Source of the DNA: Cyanobacterium aponinum PCC 10605
GTDB lineage: Bacteria > Cyanobacteriota > Cyanobacteriia > Cyanobacteriales > Cyanobacteriaceae
Reading direction: 5' to 3'
DNA length: 64,000 nucleotides
Assembly: GCF_000317675.1 (NCBI RefSeq)
Contig: NC_019776.1
Span: forward strand, 3,534,001-3,598,000
Part shown: piece after piece, positions 55,078 through 64,000 of the stretch
How positions within the stretch are numbered: the first letter of the stretch is position 1
Layout of the letters: each line of letters opens with the position of its first letter
The notes under the pieces: model-generated
Database searches by the model: none
Seen by the model: only the letters and a program-made list of their open reading frames with translations
What the model was told of the DNA's origin: nothing
Made by a program: the position numbers and the translations under genes

Positions 55078-55121
55078 CAGACTTAAAACTCAAGATTTAG
55101 TAGTCAAATCTCTTTAATATT

Positions 55122-55150
55122 TTGATATAATATCCTGATCACGATATAAT
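55122..55150 (+). promoter_or_regulatory. Sigma-70-type promoter of rpsU
   Basis: TTGATA (55122-55127), 17-nt spacer, TATAAT (55145-55150). Transcription would begin about 32 nt before the ATG of rpsU. Confidence 0.65.
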
Positions 55151-55188
55151 TGGAAAAGTAGTAAATTTTAGAAAAAGGAGGATATTGC

Positions 55189-55365
55189 ATGACCCAAGTG
55201 GTTGTGGGACAAAATGAAAATATAGAATCAGCTTTACGTCGTTTTAAAAGACAAGTTTCCAAAGCGGGTATATTCGCTGATATTAAGCGTTTACGTCACT
55301 ATGAAACCCCCATTGAGAAGAAAAAACGCAAAGCCGTTGCTCGTCGCAAAAAACGTTTTCGTTAA
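55189..55365 (+). CDS. rpsU: Ribosomal protein bS21
   Basis: 58 residues: [39 protein letters not shown], ending in a Lys/Arg-rich tail [15 protein letters not shown]. This is the small-subunit protein S21 that sits near the anti-Shine-Dalgarno end of 16S rRNA and aids initiation. AAGGAGG lies 7 nt before the ATG, a strong ribosome-binding site. Length is normal. Confidence 0.95.
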   Translation: MTQVVVGQNENIESALRRFKRQVSKAGIFADIKRLRHYETPIEKKKRKAVARRKKRFR

Positions 55366-56073
55366 GGTTTAGATTTAATCATATTATCTTAACTTTTAAA
55401 GTTAGTTTAATCGTGGGGTTGATTTACTTGAAAGTCGTACACATCTAAGCCCCAGATACCTTCGGCAAAGCATCACTCTTGTTGATTGCTTCAGAATATG
55501 TCCCGAATTATAATATCAAGGGATAAAAGATAAGTTAAATTGTTATTTTTAAGGTTTGGTGATTTTTTTGAATATATAAGGTAAGGGAAATCTCCCTTAA
55601 AACAGTTCAAAGGCAACAAATAAACAAAACATTGCTTTTGACTGTTACTTTAAGTTTTTGTTTCTAGTCATCATCAAAACTAGCAGAAAAACTTAGAGAT
55701 ATGTTAAATTTTATTTAGTAATTGAAGAATAGTTGTCTTATACTTTTTCTTTTTTTACTAAAACGTCATGATATAATCATCCAATTGATTAATTGTCGTT
55801 GTTAACTAGAGATAACTTAAAGAATTGTGTCTAAAATTCTCAGGTTTTCTTGTAGCACACAATTAAGACGTTTTAGGCGGTAACTAACGTAAGTCCTAAA
55901 AAACAATTATCCTAAAAGTGAGAAAGAGAAACTGAGTAACACAATTAGGTGAAAGCCTTGCCGTTAGGCTTTTAGTTCAAAACTGGACTAGAGAAGATAC
56001 TTGTATATTTCTATAGGTTTTCTAAACGGCACTTAACTGTACATAAATAATAATATATTTAGCTTAGGGCTTA
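55366..56073. other. Long non-coding region between rpsU and petB
   Basis: 708 bp without a recognised gene. A GC-richer, structured stretch (about 55413-55510) follows rpsU: GGGG (55415-55418) can pair with CCCC (55450-55453), and AAGCA-TCA (55468-55475) with TGAT-TGCTT (55483-55491). Further right, AAAGCCT (55952-55958) and AGGCTTT (55966-55972) form a hairpin in the likely petB leader. Promoters for petB must be here. Confidence 0.45.
55952..55972 (+). promoter_or_regulatory. Hairpin in the petB leader
   Basis: Perfect 7-bp stem AAAGCCT/AGGCTTT with a 7-nt loop, about 100 nt before the petB ATG. Not followed by a T-run. Possible mRNA stability element. Confidence 0.4.
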
Positions 56074-56742
56074 ATGTTTACTAAACAAGTAACCGATTCA
56101 CCTGTTTATAAATGGTTTAATGATCGTTTAGAAATCGAAGCGATCTCCGATGACATTAGCAGTAAGTATGTTCCCCCTCATGTAAATATCTTTTACTGTC
56201 TTGGTGGAATCACTTTAACTTGCTTTTTAATTCAGTTTGCCACTGGGTTTGCCATGACTTTCTACTACAAACCCACTGTTACCGAAGCGTTTTCTTCTGT
56301 TCAATTCATCATGAATGAAGTTAACTTCGGTTGGTTAATTCGTTCTATCCATCGCTGGTCTGCTAGTATGATGGTCTTAATGTTAATTCTCCACGTTTTC
56401 CGTGTTTATTTGACTGGTGGTTTCAAAAAACCTCGTGAGTTAACTTGGATTGTGGGTGTAACCATGGCAGTTATCACCGTTTCCTTTGGTGTTACTGGCT
56501 ATTCTTTACCTTGGGACCAAGTAGGTTATTGGGCGGTTAAAATCGTTTCTGGTGTACCTGCGGCGATTCCTGTAGTGGGAGATCAAATGGTAGAACTGTT
56601 GAGAGGTGGTGCGAGTGTTGGTCAAGCAACTTTAACTCGTTTCTATACTATTCACACTTTCGTTTTACCTTGGTTAATGGCAGTGTTTATGTTATTACAC
56701 TTCCTCTTAATTCGTAAGCAAGGTATTTCTGGTCCTTTGTAA
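56074..56742 (+). CDS. petB: Cytochrome b6
   Basis: 222 residues, four helices, core of the thylakoid cytochrome b6f complex. It keeps the heme-ci cysteine (NIFYCLGG, Cys42), the heme-bH/bL histidine helices ([28 protein letters not shown] and [13 protein letters not shown]), and the Qp-site [17 protein letters not shown]. Exactly the usual length. petD follows 151 bp later with its own ribosome-binding site. Confidence 0.97.
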   Translation: MFTKQVTDSPVYKWFNDRLEIEAISDDISSKYVPPHVNIFYCLGGITLTCFLIQFATGFAMTFYYKPTVTEAFSSVQFIMNEVNFGWLIRSIHRWSASMMVLMLILHVFRVYLTGGFKKPRELTWIVGVTMAVITVSFGVTGYSLPWDQVGYWAVKIVSGVPAAIPVVGDQMVELLRGGASVGQATLTRFYTIHTFVLPWLMAVFMLLHFLLIRKQGISGPL

Positions 56743-56901
56743 ATTGATAGTTAACGTTGAAGGCGATGACAATATGTCTCGTCTTTTTCAATATTGGTTA
56801 ACAAATTGACAGGAAATAAGGATGTTCGGGATAAAATAAAACATATTCTTGAATTGTCTTTATTCCTTTTTCTCATTCATTTAAGGAGATAATTGCATAC
56901 T

Positions 56902-57399
56902 ATGTCTAATCCTAATTCTCAGTTAATTAAAAAGCCAGATCTTAATGATCCTAAATTGAGAGCAAAATTGGCTCAAAATATGGGACATCATTACTACGGT
57001 GAGATTGCGTGGCCTAACGATATTCTTTATATGTTCCCTGTATGTATTTTGGGTGCATTAGGTTTAATTGTTGGTTTAGCAATTTTAGATCCTGCTATGA
57101 TTGGTGAACCTGCTGATCCTTTCGCAACTCCTTTGGAAATTTTACCTGAATGGTATTTATATCCTGTATTCCAAATTTTGCGTATTTTACCTAACAAACT
57201 TTTAGGTATTGCTTGTCAAGCGGCTATTCCTTTAGGTTTAATGCTTGTTCCTTTCATTGAAAGCGTTAATAAGTTCCAAAATCCTTTCCGTCGTCCTATT
57301 GCGATGACTGTATTTTTATTCGGTACTTTAGTTACCCTTTGGTTAGGTGCTGGTTCTGTATTCCCCATTGATAAGTCTTTAACTTTAGGTTTATTCTAA
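56902..57399 (+). CDS. petD: Cytochrome b6f subunit IV
   Basis: 165 residues from the ATG at 56902, three helices. [32 protein letters not shown], the Qp-site PEWYLYPVF and [19 protein letters not shown] are all conserved. It forms the quinol-oxidising core with petB. An in-frame TTG at 56893 lies too close to the AAGGAG to be convincing. Co-transcription with petB is expected. Confidence 0.96.
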   Translation: MSNPNSQLIKKPDLNDPKLRAKLAQNMGHHYYGEIAWPNDILYMFPVCILGALGLIVGLAILDPAMIGEPADPFATPLEILPEWYLYPVFQILRILPNKLLGIACQAAIPLGLMLVPFIESVNKFQNPFRRPIAMTVFLFGTLVTLWLGAGSVFPIDKSLTLGLF

Positions 57400-57932
57400 G
57401 TTCTAGTACTTTGATTTTTTTTAATTATCTTAAGTGAAAAAGGTCTGTGATTGCTTTATAGCCTGAAGTTGGTTAGATGCGATCGCAGCCTTTAATTATT
57501 TTAACCTCAGTTCGGTTTAAGAATATCGGATAAGGTTAGGTTTCAGGTTTCAGGTTTCAGGTTGCAGGTGTTAGGGGATGGGAGGATGGGGGGATGAGGT
57601 GATGAGGGGAAAGGGGGAAACAAGTAATAAATAATAAATAAGTAGTAAGTATTCGTGGTTTTTCATTCTTAATTCTTAACTATTTAACGTCAGTTCAGGT
57701 TAAAGCAATTTTATTGTTATTTATAAGAAGCGATAAGGTTTTCCGACTACGAAAAAATAACGCTTTCAGCTTATCCAAAACTCAGGTTATTTTAATCTCA
57801 GCTCGATGTAAAGCCCTATTTATTCAATAACTTTTTAGTTATATTTTGTTACAAAGATTGTTTTTTAATCTTAAAAAAAGTTAAATATATAAGGATTATA
57901 AATAATCAATTGTAAGTGATAAATAATTTAAC
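57400..57932. other. Repeat-rich intergenic region after petD
   Basis: 533 bp without a gene. Contents: a HIP1 site, the CTCAGTTCGGTTTAAGAATA module (57506-57525), a heptamer array (57537-57575), G-rich filler, AT-rich filler, and a diverged module copy near 57794-57810. The last 90 bp is AT-rich and should hold the promoter of the methyltransferase gene. Confidence 0.6.
57537..57575. repeat. Heptanucleotide array (AGGTTTC type)
   Basis: About five tandem units, ending in AGGTTGC and AGGTGTT variants, directly after the CTCAGTTCGG module. Confidence 0.85.
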
Positions 57933-58856
57933 ATGACTATTAGTGCTACCTCTCCAGAAACGACCCTAAGTACGAAAATCATTAATGGTTTATTAGCTAT
58001 AAAACCTCTGGCAGAATTTGCCAAAAACAGAGCTAGAAACATGATTATCAAACGGGCTTATTCCATTGGGGTAAACTGGCAAGAAAATATCAATTCCTTA
58101 CAAAATCACGATTGGGAACAAGAAATAAATTCCTTAACCAACGCTAATATAAGTTACCCAGAATACTATCTTAACTCTTTCCATGCCTACGAAAAAGGAA
58201 ATCTGCAATGGGAAGCGGCTTGGGAATTAGAGTCTGCGGCTTATAGCGTTCATTCTACCATCTATAGTAAAACTCCTCAAAAAGAGGGCGATCGCACCCT
58301 CAGAAATAACTATCATCAAGTATTAAAAGAAAAGTTAGCTATTACCCCTCAAAATATTCTTGATATTGGTTGTGGAGTAGGTTTAAGTACCTTTGCATTA
58401 AAAGAGCAGTATCCAGAAAGTAAAATTTCAGGATTAGACTTATCTCCCTACTTTCTTGCCGTTGCCAACTATCAAAGCCGACAAAAAAATCAAAATATTC
58501 AATGGTTACACTCTCAGGCTGAAAAAACAAATCTTCCCTCAAACTCCCATGATTTAGTCTCCGCCTTTTTAATTTTCCATGAATTGCCCCAACTAGCCGC
58601 AAAAAACATCATCCAAGAAGCCCATAGAGTCTTAAAAACAGGGGGATACTTTTCCATGATGGACATGAATCCCCAATCAGAAGTTTATAAAAAAATGCCT
58701 CGTTATGTGTTCACCCTTTTGAAAAGCACTGAACCTTATTTAGACGAATATTTTAGCTTGAATATGGAATCAGTTTTTCTCGATGCTGGATTTGAAAAAC
58801 CCTCCATTATTCCCATTAGTATTCGTCATCGTACAATTATTGCCCGAAAGAGATAA
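57933..58856 (+). CDS. SAM-dependent methyltransferase (class I)
   Basis: 307 residues. An N-terminal helical extension (about 1-130, with WEQEINSL and AAWELESAAYSVHSTIY) precedes a Rossmann-fold domain: ILDIGCGVGLSTFALKEQYP (SAM motif I), ISGLDLSPYFLAVA (motif post-I), LPSNSHDLVSAFLIFHELP (motif II) and VLKTGGYFSMMDMNP. Substrate unknown. It stands alone. ATG start at 57933. Confidence 0.85.
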   Translation: MTISATSPETTLSTKIINGLLAIKPLAEFAKNRARNMIIKRAYSIGVNWQENINSLQNHDWEQEINSLTNANISYPEYYLNSFHAYEKGNLQWEAAWELESAAYSVHSTIYSKTPQKEGDRTLRNNYHQVLKEKLAITPQNILDIGCGVGLSTFALKEQYPESKISGLDLSPYFLAVANYQSRQKNQNIQWLHSQAEKTNLPSNSHDLVSAFLIFHELPQLAAKNIIQEAHRVLKTGGYFSMMDMNPQSEVYKKMPRYVFTLLKSTEPYLDEYFSLNMESVFLDAGFEKPSIIPISIRHRTIIARKR

Positions 58857-59079
58857 CAAACCCCTGTTGGGCTTAAAAAATCGGCTCAGGATGGTTTCAC
58901 CTTATTTCCATATAAAGTGTTGGAGAATGAAGCTATGATTTTTGGTTGAGATTGGGAATAGGCAATAGGCAAGGGGCAAAGGTAAATAGTTAAGAATTAA
59001 GAATTAAACACTCCAAACTGATTTCCCTTCTCACTCCCTCCCCTCATCTTCTGAACTCCGAACTCAGATAATATTGGGA

Positions 59080-59415
59080 TCAAATTAGAGAGTCAAAGTC
59101 TCTTCTCAAAAGATTAACATTTGCAATTCTCCCAATGATTAAGATTTCCTCTTTTGTCTTGGTAAAACTGCTTCTCCATTTCTCAATTTCTTTTTCCTGA
59201 TGTAACCAAAAATCAATGATACTTTCTATCACCTGATCCCAGTTCCAGTCTGGCTTTTGAAGAATCATCTCTGTTGATTGAATAAAACTATCTAAAGTAC
59301 ACTCATAGCTTCCTAAATAGGCTTTACTACGATGAGGACTCTGCTCGACTTTTTGTTGATAGTAGAAAAAATCTAATACGGGGGCAATTCCCACAATATC
59401 AAAACAGTAGGTCAT
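59080..59415 (-). CDS. Conserved hypothetical protein
   Basis: 111 residues, no signal or membrane segment, Trp-rich helical: FDIVGIAPVLDFFYYQQKVEQSPHRSKAYLGSYECTLDSFI, DWNWDQVIESIIDFWLHQEKEIEKW. I recognise it as typical cyanobacterial conserved hypothetical sequence but cannot name a family. GAGGAG precedes the ATG (59415), which supports expression. Confidence 0.6.
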   Translation of the reverse strand: MTYCFDIVGIAPVLDFFYYQQKVEQSPHRSKAYLGSYECTLDSFIQSTEMILQKPDWNWDQVIESIIDFWLHQEKEIEKWRSSFTKTKEEILIIGRIANVNLLRRDFDSLI

Positions 59416-59921
59416 TGTTTGATTTTCTCCTCAATTTTAAACGACAATAATTATTGAAAAATTTTTTGTTATTTTTCTTAAAGCTGATTTGAAAAAAAGG
59501 ATTGATTCTGGGAAAAGAAAGAATCTAATATCCTATACTATAACCAAAACAAAGATGTAATTTTGTTATTTACGAACTTTTTAAGATTTTCAAGGTTTCT
59601 TCATCATCATTATTAAGAATAAACAATAAAAAATTAATACGTAATTTCCCTTAGATGATGAAAAATAAATTAAAAATCAATAGCTATTCAGCCTTCTAAT
59701 CTATATTAATGAACATAAACAGAGAAATAAATTTTTAATGGTTAATTACAATATTACCTAACACATATAAGAAATTTATATCATTAATTTAAAAAAAAAT
59801 TTACATTTATTGATATATTGGGTTAGAATTTAGTCTAAAAAAAGACATCCATTTATAATTAATTGGAGTCAATTAATTTTACTAAAAAAAATAGTTGCCC
59901 ACGAATAATTTTATTTAGCGT
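59416..59921. other. Gene-free AT-rich region
   Basis: 506 bp between divergent genes. I see no gene, strong hairpin or known riboswitch core. It should contain promoters for both sides. Confidence 0.5.
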
Positions 59922-59948
59922 GTGACGAGTAACAAGGAAACTAAATCC

Positions 59949-61199
59949 ATGAAATTAAAGTGTCTATCTCAGAGATTATCTTCTGCTGGATTCATTCTAG
60001 CATTAGGATTAATCGCATCACCTGAATCAGTTAGTGCTACTGTCTTAGAGTCTGTTAAGACAAACACTCAAGAATTTTTCCAACCTACTTTATTGGTTAA
60101 TAGTGCCGAACAGGTTTCTATTTTGACGGAGAATACTTCAGGTTTAAAAACTGATTCTAACAGTAACTCTATAGTTGCAAGAGCAACTTCTAATTCATCT
60201 AATATCAATAATGGTGTTGTCACTGAAAACAATGTTTCCAGAGTCATTACTCCTTCTTTTGATCAAAGATTAAAAACATCAGCCACTTCTTTTAAGTCGG
60301 CGGGAAAATTTACGGTTGCTGATAATCACATCATTTCTGGAAATCAAGGGCAATCTTTGAGTATTCCTGTTAATTCTGTGGAATCTCCCAATTTGATCAA
60401 AACTGAGTCTGTTTCTATTCCTATTGCGATCGAAAACTCTGACAATAGTGCTGGGGTTAGTGCTGTTAATATACCTGTTGTACCTTCTGCGAAGGATTCT
60501 TTTATAAAACAACAGACTGAAAGTAATACTACCAACAATGTAATTACTTTAGATGTAGAAGAACCAACATTTATTTCTAATGGTGATATAAATGCTAATT
60601 CTACCGCAAACGAGAATAACATCAATCTGATTAGTGCTTCGAGTCAAGACAATTTTGAAGATAGCTCTCAAAACAGTAATCTAGTTAGTGTTGTTCCCAT
60701 TCAAATAGAATACTATGATCCGACTATGAGTCCTGCGGTGGGAGATATAGGTTCTCCAAATTTACCACAACTGAATTCTCCCGATCCTTATTTACCTGAA
60801 AGTCAAAGACCTTTTCGAGGTTACATTTGGCCCGCTAAAGGGGTGTTTACTTCTGGTTATGGTTGGCGTTGGGGTAGAATGCACAGGGGTATAGATATTG
60901 CCGCACCAGTGGGAACTCCTATTTTTGCGGCGGCTGATGGAGAAGTTATCACTGCTGGTTGGAATTCTGGTGGTTTTGGTAATTTAGTCAAAATCAGACA
61001 TTATGATGGTAGCGTTACCCTTTATGCTCACAATAGCAAAATTCTGGTTCGTCGTGGACAAAACGTCACCCAAGGGCAACAGATAGCCAAAATGGGTAGT
61101 ACTGGTTTTAGCACTGGTCCTCACTTACATTTTGAAATTCATCCTAATGGTAGTAAAGCGGTAGATCCGATCGCATTCTTACCGAAAAAAGGAAGATAA
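59949..61199 (+). CDS. M23-family (LytM-type) metallopeptidase, exported
   Basis: 416 residues. Signal peptide-like start (MKLKCLSQRLSSAGFILALGLIASPESVSA), a long Ser/Asn-rich, low-complexity stretch (about 30-300), and a C-terminal LytM domain: FTSGYGWRWGRMHRGIDIAAPVGTPIFAAADGEV (metal His/Asp) and HLHFEIHPNG (metal His). Likely a peptidoglycan endopeptidase or an activator of amidases. An ATG at 59949 with AAGGAA 9 nt before is preferred to the upstream GTG at 59922. It ends against a strong bidirectional terminator. Confidence 0.88.
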   Translation: MKLKCLSQRLSSAGFILALGLIASPESVSATVLESVKTNTQEFFQPTLLVNSAEQVSILTENTSGLKTDSNSNSIVARATSNSSNINNGVVTENNVSRVITPSFDQRLKTSATSFKSAGKFTVADNHIISGNQGQSLSIPVNSVESPNLIKTESVSIPIAIENSDNSAGVSAVNIPVVPSAKDSFIKQQTESNTTNNVITLDVEEPTFISNGDINANSTANENNINLISASSQDNFEDSSQNSNLVSVVPIQIEYYDPTMSPAVGDIGSPNLPQLNSPDPYLPESQRPFRGYIWPAKGVFTSGYGWRWGRMHRGIDIAAPVGTPIFAAADGEVITAGWNSGGFGNLVKIRHYDGSVTLYAHNSKILVRRGQNVTQGQQIAKMGSTGFSTGPHLHFEIHPNGSKAVDPIAFLPKKGR

Positions 61200-61262
61200 A
61201 AATAACTGACAGCAGGCTAATGTTTCCTGCTTTCTACTACTATTCAATGAGACAAAAAAAGT

Positions 61263-61286
61263 CCCCTCACCAAAAAAGGTAAGGGG
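61263..61286. terminator. Bidirectional terminator between the M23 peptidase and the aldolase
   Basis: CCCCT-CACC (61263-61271) and GGTA-AGGGG (61278-61286) form a stem with an AAAAAA loop and one mismatch. A T-run follows on the plus strand (TATTTTTATT) and, read in reverse, a run of T's lies on the other side (plus-strand AAAAAAA at about 61254-61260). It serves both convergent genes. Confidence 0.8.
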
Positions 61287-61323
61287 TATTTTTATTCACG
61301 ATACTATTTAGTTCACAAACAAA

Positions 61324-62397
61324 TTAAACCGCAACAGTGGTTTTAGCAGATAATTCACCTTTAGCATATTTAGCGGCAAATTCATCTAAGCTGATTTGCT
61401 TGATCTTACTAGCATTACCAGCAGTCCAGAATTGTTGATAACGATCTGCACAAACTTGTTTCATGTACTTCATAGAAGGTTTCATGAAGTGACGAGGATC
61501 GAAGTTAGAAGGATCTTTAGCAGCAGCTTCACGAATAGCGGCGGTAATAGCTAAACGGTTGTCAGTATCAATATTTACTTTGCGAACACCACTCTTAATA
61601 CCTTTTTGGATTTCCTCTACAGGTACACCATAGGTTTCACGGATTTGACCACCATATTGGTTAATCATTTCTAACCATTCTTGAGGTACAGAAGAAGAAC
61701 CGTGCATTACTAAGTGAGTGTTGGGTAATTTAGCATGGATTTCTTCGATACGGCTAATAGCTAAGATTTCACCAGTAGGTTTACGGGTAAATTTGTACGC
61801 ACCATGGCTAGTACCAATAGCAACAGCTAAAGCGTCAACTTGAGTACGTTCTACGAATTCAACAGCTTCATCAGGATCAGTTAAAAGTTGAGAATGATCT
61901 AATTTACCTTCAAAACCGTGACCGTCTTCCGCTTCACCCATACCAGTTTCTAGAGAACCTAAGCAACCTAATTCACCTTCAACACTTGCGCCAACGGAGT
62001 GAGCAACTTTAACTACTTCTGCAGTAACACTAACGTTATAATCGAAGCTAGAAGGGGTTTTAGCATCTTCTTGCAATGAACCATCCATCATTACGCTGGT
62101 GAAACCATTACGAATAGCACTATAACAAGTTGCAGGGCTGTTACCATGATCTTGGTGCATAGCAACGGGAATATGAGGATAGGTTTCCACAGCCGCTAAG
62201 ATTAAATGACGGAGGAAGTTTTCTCCAGCATAAGAACGAGCACCACGAGAAGCCTGTAAGATAACGGGACTATCAGTTTCATTAGCCGCATTCATAATGG
62301 CTAAGATTTGCTCTAAGTTATTAACGTTAAATGCAGGGATACCGTAATCATTCTCGGCGGCGTGGTCTAACAATAACCGCATGGGGACTAAAGCCAT
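61324..62397 (-). CDS. Class II fructose-bisphosphate aldolase
   Basis: 357 residues, metal-dependent aldolase that cleaves or forms fructose-1,6-bisphosphate (and sedoheptulose bisphosphate) for the Calvin cycle and glycolysis. [27 protein letters not shown], the metal-binding [15 protein letters not shown] and [11 protein letters not shown] are all conserved, and the length fits the Calvin-cycle-type subgroup (cbbA/fbaA in related genomes). AAGGAGG before the ATG (62397). It ends at the shared terminator. Confidence 0.94.
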   Translation of the reverse strand: MALVPMRLLLDHAAENDYGIPAFNVNNLEQILAIMNAANETDSPVILQASRGARSYAGENFLRHLILAAVETYPHIPVAMHQDHGNSPATCYSAIRNGFTSVMMDGSLQEDAKTPSSFDYNVSVTAEVVKVAHSVGASVEGELGCLGSLETGMGEAEDGHGFEGKLDHSQLLTDPDEAVEFVERTQVDALAVAIGTSHGAYKFTRKPTGEILAISRIEEIHAKLPNTHLVMHGSSSVPQEWLEMINQYGGQIRETYGVPVEEIQKGIKSGVRKVNIDTDNRLAITAAIREAAAKDPSNFDPRHFMKPSMKYMKQVCADRYQQFWTAGNASKIKQISLDEFAAKYAKGELSAKTTVAV

Positions 62398-62516
62398 AAA
62401 TATCCTCCTTAAGTTTTTCTTTATTTTATTTTAGAATTTTCTTTGTTAAGAATCTTAACCTATTATGGGTCGATCTTAGGATATTTTTTGACTTTTGTGT
62501 AGCTTCTTGAGAGAAT

Positions 62517-63029
62517 TTAGCGATTTTGTCCTTGACGAGACATCTTTCTGTCCGCCATCATGTTTGCCCATTCTTGTCTTTGTTCAGGGGTTAATACGGC
62601 CCTCATTTCTAACATACTTTCAAATCTCAAATTATGAATTTGTTGATCTAGGGTAACTATTTTTTGATGCTGCGATCGCAATTGAGACTCATTTTGATTA
62701 TTACGCATCATTTGACTAAGAGTATTTCTTTCAGTGCGAATTTGTTCTCTTAAACTATTAAACTGAGGTTGATACTTATTACGTATCTGAGTCATTTGAT
62801 TTCGTTGTTCAGCAGTCAAGTTCAATCTTTCGATTAATTTTTCTCCCTTATATTCTTTATCATCATCACCCCATCTCTTTTGGGCAACAATTTGGGAAGA
62901 CTCAGTGGAAACACTTAAACGAGAATTTACATTAAGATTCTGTTCATAATTAGAAGCCGAAGCATTGCCAGTAAAACCAAAACCAGCTATAGTAACAAAA
63001 ATCAAGGAATGACGAATTAAATTATTCAT
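62517..63029 (-). CDS. Spy/CpxP-like periplasmic protein
   Basis: 170 residues. Signal peptide (MNNLIRHSLIFVTIAGFGFTGNASA), then a charged helical domain with two LTxxQ-like motifs (LNLTAEQRNQM and VLTPEQRQEW) separated by a helical RTERNTLSQMMRNNQN and an interhelix region. The pattern matches Spy/CpxP proteins: periplasmic chaperones or stress sensors binding envelope proteins or metals. Specific role not known. Confidence 0.8.
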   Translation of the reverse strand: MNNLIRHSLIFVTIAGFGFTGNASASNYEQNLNVNSRLSVSTESSQIVAQKRWGDDDKEYKGEKLIERLNLTAEQRNQMTQIRNKYQPQFNSLREQIRTERNTLSQMMRNNQNESQLRSQHQKIVTLDQQIHNLRFESMLEMRAVLTPEQRQEWANMMADRKMSRQGQNR

Positions 63030-63415
63030 AATTAAAACCCTCCATAAAAATACAAGTATTTAGTTAATAAGCCCCCAATAAATTAAAATAATCACTCAGT
63101 TATTTAATATCGTGGTTGCTATATTTTTAGACCGTCGATTTTTACAAAAAGTTCATCCCAAAATTTCAGCTAAATAAAATATTAAGCGTTGGTGATTTGA
63201 GCTATTATTTTTTGTTGTAAGTCGAAGGCAAGAACGGGACTTACAAGCATCGCTCACAGTTAGCAGTGACACCCCCTTGGCAAAGGGCAAAAATAACCCA
63301 TATTTAGACTTTGGCTTTATATCTTCACATAGTTTTTTCTGTGTTTCATATCTTTATTCAGCAATATCCTAGGCTAGAATAGAAATAATATAATGTCGAT
63401 AAGAAAGATAGAATT
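63030..63415. other. Intergenic region with candidate structured RNA
   Basis: 386 bp between divergent genes. Its centre (63215-63287) is GC-richer and can form three hairpins in a row: TTGTAAGTC (63215-63223)/GACTTACAA (63238-63246), perfect 9 bp; TCAC/GTGA (63254-63257/63266-63269); and CCCTT/AAGGG (63274-63278/63283-63287). It may be a non-coding RNA or a leader, or remains of a mobile element. I do not recognise a known family. Confidence 0.4.
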
Positions 63416-63622
63416 ATGAGTTCGATCAAAATTTTAAAAGCAAAAAATAAAGATGCTAATTATTATCGCAAAAAAATAGGAATTAAAAAAAAAGATCCAG
63501 AAAAACTAAAAAAATTATTTGACTCTTTAAATAAAGATTTAGAAGAAATGGCAAAAAGTAGTAATATGACTGTTGAAGAATTAGTCAATATATTAGATCC
63601 TAGTAATCCATTTTCTTTTTAA
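63416..63622 (+). CDS. Small basic protein, probable antitoxin partner of the PIN-domain gene
   Basis: 68 residues with many lysines: MSSIKILKAKNKDANYYRKK, then a helical C-terminus (DSLNKDLEEMAKSSNMTVEELVNIL). The first half is very basic, the second acidic; such layouts are common in antitoxins with a DNA-binding head. It ends 2 nt before the start of the PIN-domain gene, the usual spacing for a toxin-antitoxin pair. No family recognised. Confidence 0.55.
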   Translation: MSSIKILKAKNKDANYYRKKIGIKKKDPEKLKKLFDSLNKDLEEMAKSSNMTVEELVNILDPSNPFSF

Positions 63623-63624
63623 CG

Positions 63625-64000
63625 ATGTTTTTAGTTGTAGATGCCAATATCTTAATTGGTGAATTATTAAGAAAAAGAGGACAAGAAATAATCTTAAATC
63701 CGATGTTAACTCTTTATGTCTCAGAAAGAGTATTTAGTGAGGCAAATTATGAATTAGATAAAAGGGTTAACTTTATGATTCAACAAAAACGATTAACTCA
63801 AAATGAAGGAAAGAAAAGATTAGGGGATGCGAAGTTAATTGTCGAAAGTCTTAATATGGTCATTTTTTCTGACTATCAACATTTAGAAAATCATGCAAAA
63901 AATTTAATTCCTAGAGACTTAAATGACTGGGAAACAGTAGCGATTTCAATTCTACTTGATGTTGATATTTGGACTAAAGATTCTGATTTTATTGGTTGTG
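63625..64000 (+). CDS. PIN-domain protein, VapC-like toxin (3' end outside window)
   Basis: 125 codons are visible. PIN-nuclease acidic residues: MFLVVDANIL (Asp6), VSERVFSEANYEL (Glu39), DWETVAISILLDVDIWTKDSDF (Asp101 and Asp119/121). This is the fold of VapC RNase toxins. The first ATG follows the small gene's stop by 2 nt, with the ribosome-binding site probably inside the upstream gene. Function as a toxin is inferred from the pairing. Confidence 0.75.
   Translation, partial: MFLVVDANILIGELLRKRGQEIILNPMLTLYVSERVFSEANYELDKRVNFMIQQKRLTQNEGKKRLGDAKLIVESLNMVIFSDYQHLENHAKNLIPRDLNDWETVAISILLDVDIWTKDSDFIGC

Noticed and set aside
60344-60625. Minus-strand 93-codon ORF within the M23 peptidase gene
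   Set aside because: It lies in the low-complexity part of the peptidase gene and is antisense; a shadow of repetitive codons.
1-64000. tRNA or rRNA genes
   Set aside because: I looked for T-loop and other conserved patterns in gaps and found none convincing.

Overview
The window is chromosomal DNA of a low-GC, unicellular-type cyanobacterium. The evidence is photosynthetic and carbon-concentrating genes (petB-petD; ndhF3-ndhD3-cupA-cupS with its LysR regulator; ndhO), plastid-like families (Ycf35, Ycf46, gamma-type RpoC1, D27-like, DUF3611, DUF3285), the cyanobacterial glutamate-cysteine ligase, and many HIP1 octamers (GCGATCGC) inside genes. The overall style is compatible with the Cyanobacterium/Geminocystis group, but I cannot name the species from sequence alone.

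Layout. 1-6.3 kb: a solute-binding protein cut by the window edge, a hypothetical gene carrying a translated palindrome, gshA, a membrane protein, an FGE-like protein, a pentapeptide/TPR protein and a small conserved protein. 6.36-7.42 kb: an internally deleted insertion sequence. 7.5-21.8 kb: a 1594-residue hybrid histidine kinase, a D27-like protein, murJ, trmL, a second hybrid kinase with a cyanobacteriochrome-like GAF domain, a phosphoesterase, trmB, a DUF3611 protein and tadA. 22.0-29.1 kb: the inducible CO2-uptake locus ndhR-ndhF3-ndhD3-cupA-cupS. 29.2-46.2 kb: PLP-homeostasis protein, diguanylate cyclase, rpoC1 (without rpoB or rpoC2 beside it), glgA, nadB, ridA, a GT39-like enzyme, ndhO, an amidohydrolase, a LapA-domain protein and pgi. 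46.5-48.9 kb: a probable RHH protein-ycf46-ycf35 operon. 49.1-54.4 kb: an accessory block with queE, a cupin, two C5-cytosine methyltransferases without a restriction gene, the 3' remnant of a HepT-like toxin gene, and a second copy of the same IS. 54.6-63.0 kb: SNase-like lipoprotein, rpsU, petBD, a SAM methyltransferase, an M23 peptidase, class II fructose-bisphosphate aldolase and a Spy-like protein. The right edge holds a small-protein/PIN-toxin pair, with the toxin cut by the window end.

How genes work together. ndhF3, ndhD3, cupA and cupS encode the modules of the NDH-1MS CO2-hydrating complex, and the LysR gene directly upstream is the expected regulator. ndhO (about 14 kb away) encodes another NDH-1 subunit and petBD encode the cytochrome b6f core, so cyclic electron flow and CO2 uptake are well represented. 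glgA, pgi and the class II aldolase are central carbon genes. trmL, trmB, tadA and queE act on tRNA.

The most distinctive non-genic structure is a family of composite intergenic repeats. They are built from 7-bp tandem units (CCTGAAA), a module beginning CTCAGTTCGG, and AT-rich filler, sometimes bounded by inverted copies of the module. They occur in at least ten intergenic regions. I found no tRNA, rRNA or CRISPR array. The best candidates for less-described biology are the in-frame translated palindrome at 1.1 kb, the HepT remnant hidden behind a methyltransferase gene, the -1 slippery site in the IS transposase, the composite repeats, and a possible structured RNA at 63.2 kb.
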